Source: Zygnema cylindricum (lineage: Eukaryota; Streptophyta; Zygnematophyceae; Zygnematales; Zygnemataceae). From it: a stretch of DNA of 64,000 bases. The DNA lies in the NCBI GenBank assembly GCA_037447655.1, contig JBBHKE010001814.1:149547-213546 (forward strand), written 5' to 3'. Of the stretch, positions 11,767 to 21,360 are shown one piece after another; the first letter of the stretch is position 1; the number at the start of each line of letters is the position of its first letter. Both the position numbers and the translations under genes were made by a program. The notes beneath the pieces were generated by a model. That model was not told the origin of the DNA. It made no database searches and was given only the letters and a program-made list of their open reading frames with translations.

Positions 11767-12624
11767 TACCTGTGGCTTTTCGGGAGTCTGGCGTATGGCC
11801 GTGACCAATGTTCTCACGGTATAAAAAATTAGTGTGAATTCTGTATATACTGTTCGCACTTTTAAATCCGTCGGTCTCTTCTTATCGAGTCGACTTCTAT
11901 TCCACTCCAGCTGAAGCCGTACAGTCCAGCTTATGAATTATACTGTACCCTTACCAGTTATATGCTGCTGTTTTTCCACATTTATGTACGGATTAACTTG
12001 ACCCGTCCGATGGTGCCTAGATTCGTTACGCGCGTGTACTGTAGCTACTGCCTTCCGTACAAGTGATTTCTGTCTGGCCCATAATTCACACTTGAATAGC
12101 AAGATCTACGGTTGAAAATCCATCGGCTTCTTTCAGTTCGGCTGGCAATTGACCGTGCCGTACTGATGAGCTGGACCGTCATTAATCGTCCAATCATTAC
12201 AAACTGAACCGAAACGGCGCAGTTTGACTTTCCTCCTCTCGGAAGGTTTGTCGTTTTGTTTTGTTGGATAGCGTAAAGACGAAGTCTATTCATTTTTGCC
12301 ATTTCTTCACGTTTACTCCTCGTTTGTAATTTTCTACTTTTCTCATTTTCTTTCTAAGTACAAAATTTTCGGCGGTATTTGACCGTACGACCGTACGAAT
12401 CGTAATATAGAAATGCCTAAAAGGCACCAAATAAACAAAAACAAAAACAAAAACAAAAGAAAAAAGAATTAAAGATTTAATGGTGGGAAACAAATCATAT
12501 AAAAAGTTAGTCAAAAAAAAAGCCAAAGTGTGTTCCCATTTTCTTCCTTTACTGTGAATCGCACGGAAAAACGCACGGAAAGTTTCGGGAATAGTTCGGG
12601 ACGTAGTACGGATCGATTATTGAC
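11767..12624. other. Region upstream of H1
   Basis: No recognisable domain in the frames here (for example 12045-12302 minus). The last 100 bases before the H1 start are GC-richer than the surroundings (cgcacgga repeated, ttcggga repeated) and could be its promoter or 5' UTR. I see no TATA box that I would trust. Confidence 0.35.
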
Positions 12625-13543
12625 ATGGCAATTCCTGATTGGCTGGCGGTCGCCACGTGGCTGGTGTACCCCTGCGTGTTTGTGATTGGATGCTGGGGGG
12701 TGGCGTGGTTCCCGCAAGGTAAGGGAGGGGAGGGAGAGGGAGGGAGAGGAAGAGAGGAAAAAGGGGGGGAAGAGGGAAGAGGGGAAAGGGGAAAGGGGAG
12801 TAGGAAGAGGGAGAAGGGGAAGGGAAGGGGAGAGGAGGGAGAGAGTGAAAGAACAAGAAAGGGGAGGGGAGGAGGGTGAAAGTGCGAGAACACGAGGAAG
12901 AGGTGCAATAGTGGAAGGGATAGGGGGGGAGAGAAGAGGAAGTGAGAGGGGAGTGAAAGGGAGTGAGATGTTTTGAAAAGAGAGGTGACCTTTTTTCTGG
13001 GGAGGTGGTGGTATTGTAGTGATGGCGAAGTTCCTTCCATGGCCTCTCTTTAAAGAGGAGAGGGGAGCGAGAGAGAGAGTTTCCCCATCAGCCGATGATG
13101 GGATCTTCTCTACTCTCTTAAGACGACAGAAAGTTTACCTTTCAGAAAAGGTCTTATTTTCCCTTTTTTTGTAGGCTGGTTGGAGTTTAATTTTCATTCA
13201 TTTTTTGTTTTTTTTTTTTCTGTTTGTCTTTAATATTTGTATTCATTTTTGTTCCTCTTTTGTTGTATTCGTGTCCTCGCTAACAACCTTCGAATTTTCC
13301 TCTTCCGGTTTTACTTTCTTGACCACTAATTTTCACAAATTTACATTCATAACCATTTTTCTGCTATTGTTGTCCTGTTTTTGGGAGCCTTAGGAATTTA
13401 AAACTATTCCCAAAAATCGGCTTTCGGCGTTTCTTGTCGGTCGGGCGGCCGGAAGAATCGAGGCGCCGGATTCGTCGGAAAATACGATTTTGGCTGAAGC
13501 CGCGGATATTATCGGGATACCCGTAGACGACTTAAACAAGTAA
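12625..13543 (+). CDS. H1: small membrane-anchored protein, three exons, function unknown
   Basis: Model: exon 1 12625-12718, exon 2 13020-13150, exon 3 13394-13543 with stop TAA. Exon 1 ends at a strong donor, caag/gtaagg, phase 1. Exon 2 begins after attgtag with two bases that complete that codon. Exon 3 begins after ccttag in phase 0. The phases agree throughout and give about 124 aa. The N-terminus WLAVATWLVYPCVFVIGCWG is one membrane segment; the rest is hydrophilic and ends DIIGIPVDDLNK. Exon 3 has clean coding composition, GC-richer than its surroundings. The exon 2 donor (aaag/gtctta) is weak; cagaaa/gtttac a few codons earlier also keeps phase. I recognise no family. Confidence 0.55.
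12719..12975 (+). repeat. Purine-rich (GGGA/GAGA) low-complexity tract inside H1 intron 1
   Basis: Almost pure A/G on the coding strand for about 250 bases, with a pyrimidine-rich complement. It lies wholly within the first intron of the H1 model, beginning right at the donor. Open frames here on either strand (Pro/Ser/Leu-rich or Arg/Glu/Gly-rich) are by-products of composition. Confidence 0.8.
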
Positions 13544-13804
13544 ATTACAAAAAAAAAAAAATGGATCTGAAATAATCAATCAAAGAAGGAAGAACTAACT
13601 TCATTTTTTTGAAAAAATGGAAATAACAAAAGAATAATCTCATGAAACGGGATATCTGTGGATGAATCCATAATGCTACAAATTCATGTGGAAGGTCGTT
13701 TATATTGAATTTACAGCTCTGTTTGAACTGTATATAAATGTCTGTTTTAATTGGAGATGGTTTCACATACAGGTTCTACTGAAAGTGGATTTGTACAGTT
13801 TAAA

Positions 13805-13862
13805 ATTCTTTGTTTTCTAGTGAACTCGAGGACATTCTTTGTTTTCTAGTGAACTCGAGGAT
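13805..13862. repeat. 29-bp tandem duplication
   Basis: The unit starting attctttgttttctagtg occurs twice in a row (13805 and 13834), the two copies essentially identical. It lies between H1 and H2. A slippage duplication; an upstream exon of H2 may lie nearby. Confidence 0.85.
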
Positions 13863-15776
13863 GCTGTATACTGAAATCCGTACGTATAATGAGAAAGGTT
13901 TTAGCGGCTACATTTTGGCACAAATTTATTGTGTCTCAGAATCTGATTAATTCGAGTGACAGAATATGAGCACCAAACAAAACTCGGTTTGTATACAGAT
14001 TTAGATGTAAATCTGTGCAATATACTTGTAAACGACCGTAAAAAATCATTAAAGTGTAGTAGCTATACAGTTCGCTTGCAATAGTCATAATCGTACTCTA
14101 TATCTGAATGTTTTTCTGATTTATTTTCGAGGTATTATCATGTTAAAAAAGAGAAAAAGGTGTCACAGTCTGACACTAAAAATATATTTTTATGTATGTT
14201 TTGAAAGGACAGGAGGGTAGATATTGAACCGAAGAATTTATGAGACTATTCTTCCGTAAATTTCGGGTTTTTTTTCCATAAGATAATCTCAAATGACAAG
14301 ACTAATTTATCGTATCACCCTATATTCATCATCTTAACCACATCTTCTTCTATTTTTTTTTTTTCTTAATTTTTTGGGAAATGTGAAAAATTTGACATCA
14401 GAGAAACTCTTGTAAATATCGGCGATATTCTTGAAATTGTCGAACCACGGGAAACAAAAATTTGGACTGGAAAATGGTTATCACAATTTGATGTTATTGT
14501 AAATATCTTTTGGATTATCGGAATTATCGGAGTCATTTACACCCTGGCGCCTTTTTTGCAAGTTGTCGCAGGGTACGTTCTCTCTCTCTCTCCCTTTCCC
14601 TCACTCCCTCTTAGTTGGCCTCATTTTAAGAAAATATAAACAATGTTAATCGATTTGTGGATCTAAAGTCAAACTTCCATGTCATGGACGAGTATTAGTT
14701 TCGCGTACGCCGTTTTTGAGTGACGCATCTCCGAAAATAAAACGGTTTGTTGGAAATCAAATAATGTTAGACTTCAAGAAACATAGGAATTACAAGAAAT
14801 TATTGGACGTTATGAGATATTTAAGGATATTCAATAAGATTGAAGACACCCAAATTTTGATTGGATAAGCGGAATCAGTTCAATTTTGGTACACACTTGT
14901 GAAATAGTACTAAAGTCGTCTTCAAAAAAATTAACGTCTCTCCCTCTTTAACTGCAGGCCCCTCATGGATTGGCTCGCAGATGTAGCTGTTTTCGTCTTT
15001 CACCTCCTCTCTAAGCTTGAACCCCTCTGGCGTCTCTGTGTTTGGCTCGTCTGTGTCTATTTTGCCGCCATTTCTCTCTGTATACCTCCAAATGTTGCCC
15101 CGTGGGTGGTTTTGACTGCAAGCGGTTTTTCCGTAGGAGGTTACATTTACAGTTTGGGCAATCTCTCTATTGTAACTGCGGATTGGCAAGCAGGTTTTTG
15201 CTTTCTCTACCTTTCTTTGGCGATGGTACCTCTGGCTTATAAGGTGAGAGGGGTGGAGAAAGGGACACGGAGGGAAAGGAAAAGGGGGGGGATGGGGGAG
15301 GGTGCCAGAAAGGGCGAGGGGGAGTAAAAAAAATTTAAGTTCCAGAAATTATTTTTGTTGGAATTGCTGTTTCTTGTTTTTTTCAGTATAATTACCGGAG
15401 AAAAAAGCATGCCCAGTTGATATTTTTTTCCCTTTCTCTTATTTTTCCTCCCTGTTTTTCGGTTTTTTTTTTTTTTTTTTTTTCAGTTTTACTTGGGTCT
15501 TTTGGGTTTTGTGACTCTTTTTTCTATTTTGCAAACAAGTTTTGTTTTTGTTTTCTTTGAAGCTTTTCAACTTTTATTTCCGGACCAGGATTTCTTCGGC
15601 TCTGAGAAACAAATATGTCTATCTTCATTTGTTATCACAGTTTTACTAGTAATTTTGAAGGTAAGTTTCTGGCAATTTTTCCTTTTAATTTATGTTTTTA
15701 TTTCTAAATTTATTCTTAGAGAAGATGTTTCGACTTGTTTTTTTATTAACCAAAAATGTTTTATGAGACGGGGTAT

Positions 15777-16477
15777 TCGAGAAAAATCCCGCGAGTTATT
15801 TATTCTGAGGAAAATCATCAGCGACAATATTGTATCGGATGTATCGCGTAAAGCTCGAGTGGGAGTGTTGGTTTTGGACGATCTTCAGCGATCCATCGAT
15901 TCTGACAAAAGTACCGATTCTCATGTATGTGACGTGACGTGACGTGACGAATCCGAGTGTACGGAATTGAACCAACGTTTACATGTTTTAATGAATGCTC
16001 TGTGTACGGAATTGCTTGAACAAATGTGCGGCAATTCCCGGTGGAAACTCAAAGTGTATATATGGTCTGATTGGACCAACTTAGGTTTGTATTTAGTGTA
16101 GATCCTTATGAGGAAGAATACAAAGGCATTGCAGATCAGACAGAAAGTAATCCCTTCATCCATCAATTTTAGAGAGCAAGTCAGACATCATAGTGAGACA
16201 AAGAATAGAATAGAATTTTGGCTTTATTACAAAAGTCTCTTGTAACAAATTGTCCTTAAAGGACCATTATTGAAAGCTACGGCTATTCCTGAGATTCTAT
16301 CTTGTCTACTTTTGTCTACTTGCTATAAATATCTCTCCCTACTCTACCTCATTCCTATCTCTATTGTTTCTGTGACTCCCCAAAGCCCCTCTGTGTGTAT
16401 TGATCTGTGGCCGGTCCATTTTGTCTGTGGTTACGGGAATCCTTCCCGTTAGCTCGGATGACCGACCAGGCGCATCA
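15777..16477 (+). repeat. Element G, 5' direct repeat (LTR)
   Basis: The first 271 bases or so are identical to the 3' copy. The remaining 430 differ at roughly 25-30 positions, including small indels. Contains a gtgacgtgacgtgacgtgacg microrepeat near 15929, the TATA-like box, and near the 3' end the ATG (16458) that opens the large frame. Confidence 0.85.
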
Positions 16478-19400
16478 GGTTATGGGCCCACCCATACGGG
16501 GCCCAAAGGAGTTCGAAATCTCGAGAGACGAAAGTAACAGCCACCACAAGAAAGCTGAGAGTAGAGGAGAAGAATCGGAGATCTCTGCAACAACAACGAC
16601 GAAAGCAGAAAGTCAGATCCGAGAATTGGATTGGACTGAAGGGGGAGCCTTGGAAAATGACTTCCAAGGGCTCAAAGGGGAGAAGTTAATGGAGAAGACA
16701 ACTGAAAGATCATCCATGGCAGTACGGATCGGGCTGCTTCGATCACTAATTCACACGGCCTACGATAACATGATGACCCTCCAAGAGAACATTTCCCATT
16801 TTACTGAAATCCTAGTCAAAGCTGAGTCAGCCGGTCTCCACCTCCCAACAGGTACAAAGATTTCATTGCTACTCCTATCGGTACCTCCTGAGTTTACTTC
16901 GATGCTCACCTTATTGGAGGGCTACGAGGGGAAGGAGTGGAAGTGGGAGGTTGACGAGAAGCTGATTGCTACATATGGCTCCACCGAGGTGGTGATGCCC
17001 GACAAGGCCTCCAAGAGCGAGCCTGGCATCATGGAGAGAAGCGGTCAAATCAGTGACCAATTAGGTGACAGGGTAGAGACTAAACAAAACAGTCAGAACC
17101 CAGATCACATACACTCTGTCTGCAACTCCAGCATTCGGATCAAAGTCGACCACAGCGGAGAGGAGACAGGAAAAACTCTTGACAATGGAGGAGAAAAAGC
17201 TGGGAACAGAAAGACCTCTAACAATTCCATTGCAGACCAAACTCCAGACTGCGACACGGTCCCACACGTGTACCTCTTTCCGAAAGCAGATGCTAGAGAA
17301 GGGGAAGGTTTGCCACGAGGGCAGATAGAAGGGGAAGAAGAACTCACCATTTCGGAGAAGCAATCTGAGGAGATCGACCATCGCCCAAGAGCATGTGGCA
17401 CTATCTCCGTCCGCAATCTTCCGAGGGAGCCGCCAAATCAGATGGCTGAGGGCTCCATCCTTGAACCTGCATATCCCAAAGTCAGAAACATCAGTGGATG
17501 GGACGCCATTCAGCCGACGACAAAGGAGACAAGCAAGAAGGACAAAATTGGAGTTCTAACCCTGCAGAGAAAGAATATAAGCAGCAAACAGAAAGGCTGT
17601 ACATTTAACTTTGCACATGTTGCTGCAGCAACAAAGGCAAAGACGGAATACGGCTCAGACAAGTCAAGGGCCATCATCAGCTCCAAGTGGAGCAGGCGAG
17701 AGAATCGAGATCCTAAGATAAAGGATCACCCATCTCAAGAGGAGACGGGAAGAAGATCTTACCTCAAAAAGGATAGAGATCAGGTGTTTCAAAACGACGC
17801 CACGCTCATCCGCGACGCTTCAGAACAGCGTGGAACCACAGAAGGTGATGAAGAGATCTGCGGAAATGACACAGAGAATGCGCAAAGTCGACCAGGTGCG
17901 CCATCCACCATCCGCAAAGAGGACCAGAGCAGTGTCCTGTACAGAAGAACACCAGAATTCCAATTTGTTAAAAACGTCAAAGGTGGAACAGGCATGGTTT
18001 TAGAAACGCAACAAGGCAAAGTCATCGAGGATCATAAAACATCAGACTTTGAAGCAAAGAAAACCACCAAGCCTCAACCGGAGACGACAAATGCAAGCAG
18101 TAACAAAACCAGTTTTGGCACAAAGGCAGTCAGTTCTAAGGAACAAAAATCAAGGAGGATCAATGAAAGGGGGTATAGGTCCACTCACCAAATAGAGGAC
18201 ATGGAAGAAAAGGTGACCCCACGAGTTTCAGAGATCATTGGTAGCCGAGTGGCTACATGCGGTCCCACGAGCACAGATTTGCGTCATGTCGACCAAGGCA
18301 GTGAGAGTGAATCCACCGATCTGCAAAATAGAAAGAAAAATACTAATGTGTTGGTAAATGATCAAGGAGAGGAGGGGAACAAGCAAGGAGTAGAAGGCAA
18401 ACTGAGAAGGAGCAAGGACAACCAAGAAGTGAGTGGCATTCAGCGAACGTTGGTCATCAAATCGGACAACGAGTTCAACAAAAATGAGAATAGTGGGAGC
18501 AAAATTAACAAAGATAACAACTTACCATCTGAGAGGGGAGTCAGATCCGAGTTCTCCGCTTGTCAAGCCTACTTCAGTGTCCAACACAAAAGACACCTTG
18601 AATCCTCCACATTCCCAATCTATGATGACCATCACAAGGCTGGAGCAAAGTCATCACAGACAATGAAGCGCTCTGCAAAACAGGTGAAATGCATGTCAGT
18701 AACTCCACTAGAAAAGGAGAGGATTCATGCATCAATTTTACTCACACCAACAAGTGATTACTGGAAAGTGAGGAAGGAGGCTCAGATTAGGAGCAAACTA
18801 ATTTCTGACGGAATTGCAACTGAGATGAAAGCACATACAGGAAAGGAGATCTTAAGAAATCAATTCTCACCGTTAACAGATCCAACTGGGGAAAGGATGG
18901 ATTTGCCGAGGGCAAAGACTCATACCATCTTCAAGGAAGACACCTCAAAGGAAGGAGATCCACCAATAGAAGGAACTCACGTCATGGAGGCCGCCGGTAA
19001 GGAATCTGCATTCAATGGAGCAAGTGAGTTACACATAAAGAAAAATCAGACAAACAAAGGTCGAAAAACAAGAAAGGAAAATGTGAGTCAGAATTACCTC
19101 AATATCCTTCTAAGCTCCTTAACACATGATACAGAAAACGGAAAGGAGTGCAAAAATCAGTGCAAAAGTCAGACAGCGACAAAGGAAACCGGAACTCACC
19201 AAAGAGGAGAAGAGTTCCCGAAGAAAGTGGGAGAAGCTTCACAGGAGTTCTCCACTAGTCGTCCCACACAACCGGTCAAAGGAAAATCTGATCAAGTAAG
19301 CAAAAGATTAGTCAACTTGATAGATGAGGAACCAAAGTCAAAAATGTGGGAGACCAAATCTTTCAAAGATGCATTACTGACCAAAATCCAGAAAACAGAA

Positions 19401-20828
19401 AAGACAGGATTGGAAGGGAATCGTTCAAATGGATTTTCATCTCACCTTACTGTAAGTGAAGTCCTCCCAAATCCGCCACCCCGAAAGGCTCCAGATACGG
19501 CCAAGTTTCAGTCGGCCTCAACTTTGAGAGGAGAGAATCTGCAAGGCACAGCGGAAGACATGATGGGAGAAGTAAAAGGTGTTAGTCCCCAATCCCTAAT
19601 TTTTCAGATTAAGTCAAGGCTCAATGTCAAGGAACATAGGAGTCAAAATGCAAAGAAAGATAAAATTAAAAGGACATCTAGTAAGATTCTGGAGCTAAAA
19701 GAATTTAAAGATGCAAAAGAATTGAAAGAATTCAGCTATAAAGACTTAACAGCAGCTGCAGGAAAGAAAAGGGGAGACAGACCTCTTAAACTGATAGTTG
19801 ACAAAAGGGAGTCCAGAGAAAATTCTGACAGATGTAGTAAGAATAGGGTTGAGGGCAGTAAAGAGATTTTACCTCACAAAATTCATGTGAAAGAGAAACA
19901 TCTTGGACAGGCGCAGATTAGAAGGCCCCAGAGGTCCCAGGCAGGATCTGCAGCGGAAGCCGTGGCTGGGGAAAAGGAAAGAAGAAACCTAGACGCCATG
20001 GAAGAGAGCCTAAGCCTTAGTCCCTTAGAAGACGCGCTAACCTATGGCAGTCTGAGGAGAAAAGAGAAGGACTTAGATGACGAAACCCTACGGAAGAAAG
20101 GCTTCAGACAGGAATTTCCCAAAGGACAGGATGAACCAGAATTGCAAAGTACTAACCCTTTTATTAATGGAAAAAGTACAGGTTGTACCTTTGTGGACGT
20201 GCGACGAAGGCGCGAAGTACCTTTGGAATCGTACGTTGGAAAATGCCGAAGCTTCATCGCTACCGCGAACAGAAAAATCGAACGGACAAAATTTGTCAGG
20301 TCGCACGAACGACAACTGGAAAATTCTGCGACGAAACAGACGGTACCGATTGGATGTCAAACATTGGAAATCCACGGTCGAAACGAAACGAAACATTATT
20401 CTCCTCGTAAAACAAGGATGAAGGACACGTCAGGTGGTCCCATAATTAATCCATTGGCATGTGCAGAAAGCGCCAGCGACGCAGTGACCTTACGCGCCAG
20501 ACGCGCTCCAATTGGTCACACTTCGACGAAAGGTCATCTTTGGACCGCAAGTGGTCCCCAAAGGATCATATTTCAAGTGGAACCTAAATCAATACAGGTC
20601 AACGGAGCGAAAGAACCTATCGGCTCCAAATCGCCTCAAGTGTACGGCAACCAGTTTTTATATCGAGAAAAATCCCGCGAGTTATTTATTCTGAGGAAAA
20701 TCATCAGCGACAATATTGTATCGGATGTATCGCGTAAAGCTCGAGTGGGAGTGTTGGTTTTGGACGATCTTCAGCGATCCATCGATTCTGACAAAAGTAC
20801 CGATTCTCATGTATGTGACGTGACGTGA
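16458..20828 (+). CDS. Element G 1456-aa protein: Gag-like segment plus long disordered region
   Basis: One frame without a stop from an ATG in the 5' LTR to a TGA in the 3' LTR. The N-terminus (MTDQAHQVMGPP) spans LTR and primer site. Residues about 90-185 match the copia Gag (UBN2-type) pattern: LQENISHFTEILVKAESAGL, then TKISLLLLSVPPEF and WEVDEKLIATYG. No CCHC knuckle follows. The remaining 1250 or so residues are rich in Lys, Glu, Ser, Thr, Arg and Asn, with no hydrophobic core or repeats I can define, so probably disordered. The last 200 or so residues change to a more Arg-rich composition. A frame this long in AT-rich DNA argues for recent selection. It may begin instead at an in-frame ATG at 16407. 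Function unknown. Confidence 0.75.
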   Translation: MTDQAHQVMGPPIRGPKEFEISRDESNSHHKKAESRGEESEISATTTTKAESQIRELDWTEGGALENDFQGLKGEKLMEKTTERSSMAVRIGLLRSLIHTAYDNMMTLQENISHFTEILVKAESAGLHLPTGTKISLLLLSVPPEFTSMLTLLEGYEGKEWKWEVDEKLIATYGSTEVVMPDKASKSEPGIMERSGQISDQLGDRVETKQNSQNPDHIHSVCNSSIRIKVDHSGEETGKTLDNGGEKAGNRKTSNNSIADQTPDCDTVPHVYLFPKADAREGEGLPRGQIEGEEELTISEKQSEEIDHRPRACGTISVRNLPREPPNQMAEGSILEPAYPKVRNISGWDAIQPTTKETSKKDKIGVLTLQRKNISSKQKGCTFNFAHVAAATKAKTEYGSDKSRAIISSKWSRRENRDPKIKDHPSQEETGRRSYLKKDRDQVFQNDATLIRDASEQRGTTEGDEEICGNDTENAQSRPGAPSTIRKEDQSSVLYRRTPEFQFVKNVKGGTGMVLETQQGKVIEDHKTSDFEAKKTTKPQPETTNASSNKTSFGTKAVSSKEQKSRRINERGYRSTHQIEDMEEKVTPRVSEIIGSRVATCGPTSTDLRHVDQGSESESTDLQNRKKNTNVLVNDQGEEGNKQGVEGKLRRSKDNQEVSGIQRTLVIKSDNEFNKNENSGSKINKDNNLPSERGVRSEFSACQAYFSVQHKRHLESSTFPIYDDHHKAGAKSSQTMKRSAKQVKCMSVTPLEKERIHASILLTPTSDYWKVRKEAQIRSKLISDGIATEMKAHTGKEILRNQFSPLTDPTGERMDLPRAKTHTIFKEDTSKEGDPPIEGTHVMEAAGKESAFNGASELHIKKNQTNKGRKTRKENVSQNYLNILLSSLTHDTENGKECKNQCKSQTATKETGTHQRGEEFPKKVGEASQEFSTSRPTQPVKGKSDQVSKRLVNLIDEEPKSKMWETKSFKDALLTKIQKTEKTGLEGNRSNGFSSHLTVSEVLPNPPPRKAPDTAKFQSASTLRGENLQGTAEDMMGEVKGVSPQSLIFQIKSRLNVKEHRSQNAKKDKIKRTSSKILELKEFKDAKELKEFSYKDLTAAAGKKRGDRPLKLIVDKRESRENSDRCSKNRVEGSKEILPHKIHVKEKHLGQAQIRRPQRSQAGSAAEAVAGEKERRNLDAMEESLSLSPLEDALTYGSLRRKEKDLDDETLRKKGFRQEFPKGQDEPELQSTNPFINGKSTGCTFVDVRRRREVPLESYVGKCRSFIATANRKIERTKFVRSHERQLENSATKQTVPIGCQTLEIHGRNETKHYSPRKTRMKDTSGGPIINPLACAESASDAVTLRARRAPIGHTSTKGHLWTASGPQRIIFQVEPKSIQVNGAKEPIGSKSPQVYGNQFLYREKSRELFILRKIISDNIVSDVSRKARVGVLVLDDLQRSIDSDKSTDSHVCDVT
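16478..16490 (+). promoter_or_regulatory. Primer-binding site of element G (initiator tRNA-Met anticodon arm)
   Basis: ggttatgggccca directly follows the LTR terminus. Known initiator tRNA-Met has gggcccauaaccc around its anticodon, and this is its exact complement. It indicates half-tRNA priming, as in Drosophila copia and yeast Ty5. The site is also coding: it reads QVMGP in the large frame. Confidence 0.85.
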
Positions 20829-21360
20829 CGTGACGAATCCGAGTGTACGGAATTGAACCAACGTTTACATGTTTTAATGAATGCTCTGTGTACGGAATTG
20901 CTTGAACAAATGTGCGGCAATTCCCGGTGGAAACTCAACATGTATATACGGTCTGATTGGACCAATTTAAGTGTACATTTAGTGTAGATCCTTATGAGGT
21001 AGAATACAAAGGCATTACAGATCAGACAAAAAGTCATCCCTTCATCCATCAATTTTAGAGAGCAAGTCAGACATCATAGTGAGACAAAGTAGAATAGAAT
21101 TTTGGCTTTATTACAAAAGTCTCTTGTAACAAATTGTCCTTAAAGGACCATTATTGAAAGCTACGGCTATTTCTGGAATCTATTCTGTCTACTTTTGTCT
21201 ATTTGCTATAAATATCTCTCCCTACTCTACCTCATTCCTATCTCTATTGTTTCTGTGACTCCCTAAAGCCCCTTGTGCGTGTTTGATCTGTGGCCGGTTC
21301 AAGTGGTCTGTGGTTACGGGAGATCCTCCCGTTAGCTCGGATGACCGACCAGGCGCATCA
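20663..21360 (+). repeat. Element G, 3' direct repeat (LTR)
   Basis: Matches 15777-16477; ends gcgcatca at 21360 and is followed by gatcgaatg, where the H2 exon resumes. The sequence just upstream (cagtttttata) is not a polypurine tract, which argues that the true LTR edge is further in, at TGTTGG (20752). Confidence 0.85.

Larger units (their letters stand above)
15777..21360 (+). mobile_element. Element G: pol-less LTR retrotransposon inside H2
   Basis: Direct repeats 15777-16477 and 20663-21360 flank an interior with a primer-binding site and one huge frame. Each repeat ends gcgcatca. The first TG inside each repeat (15866 and 20752, TGTTGG) is preceded by gtgggag, a possible purine tract, so the LTR proper may be about 610 bp with 89 extra bases duplicated upstream of each. 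TATA-like ctataaatatctc occurs in both copies (about 16322 and 21207). No protease, integrase, RT or RNase H motif is present in any frame. The best target duplication I find is imperfect (ttcga on the left, atcga on the right). Same strand as H2. Confidence 0.8.

Noticed and set aside
12549-13040. Long Pro/Ser/Leu-rich minus-strand frame and Arg/Gly/Glu-rich plus-strand frames
   Set aside because: They are translations of a purine-rich low-complexity tract that lies in an H1 intron; no codon structure of a real protein.
15387-15486. Alternative H2 acceptor at 15386 giving a basic YNYRRKKHAQ segment
   Set aside because: Using it shifts the frame and runs into a stop; the acceptor at 15486 keeps phase with both neighbours.
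15493-15942. Single 149-aa plus-strand protein from 15493
   Set aside because: It joins an H2 exon, a probable 61-bp intron and LTR sequence by chance readthrough; the donor at 15660 and the LTR boundary explain it better.
16055-16477. Element G LTR starting at TGTATATA where the two repeats begin to differ
   Set aside because: Possible, but the sequence before it is a poor purine tract and leaves 271 identical bases unexplained; TGTTGG at 15866 is a more typical copia start. Kept open as an alternative.
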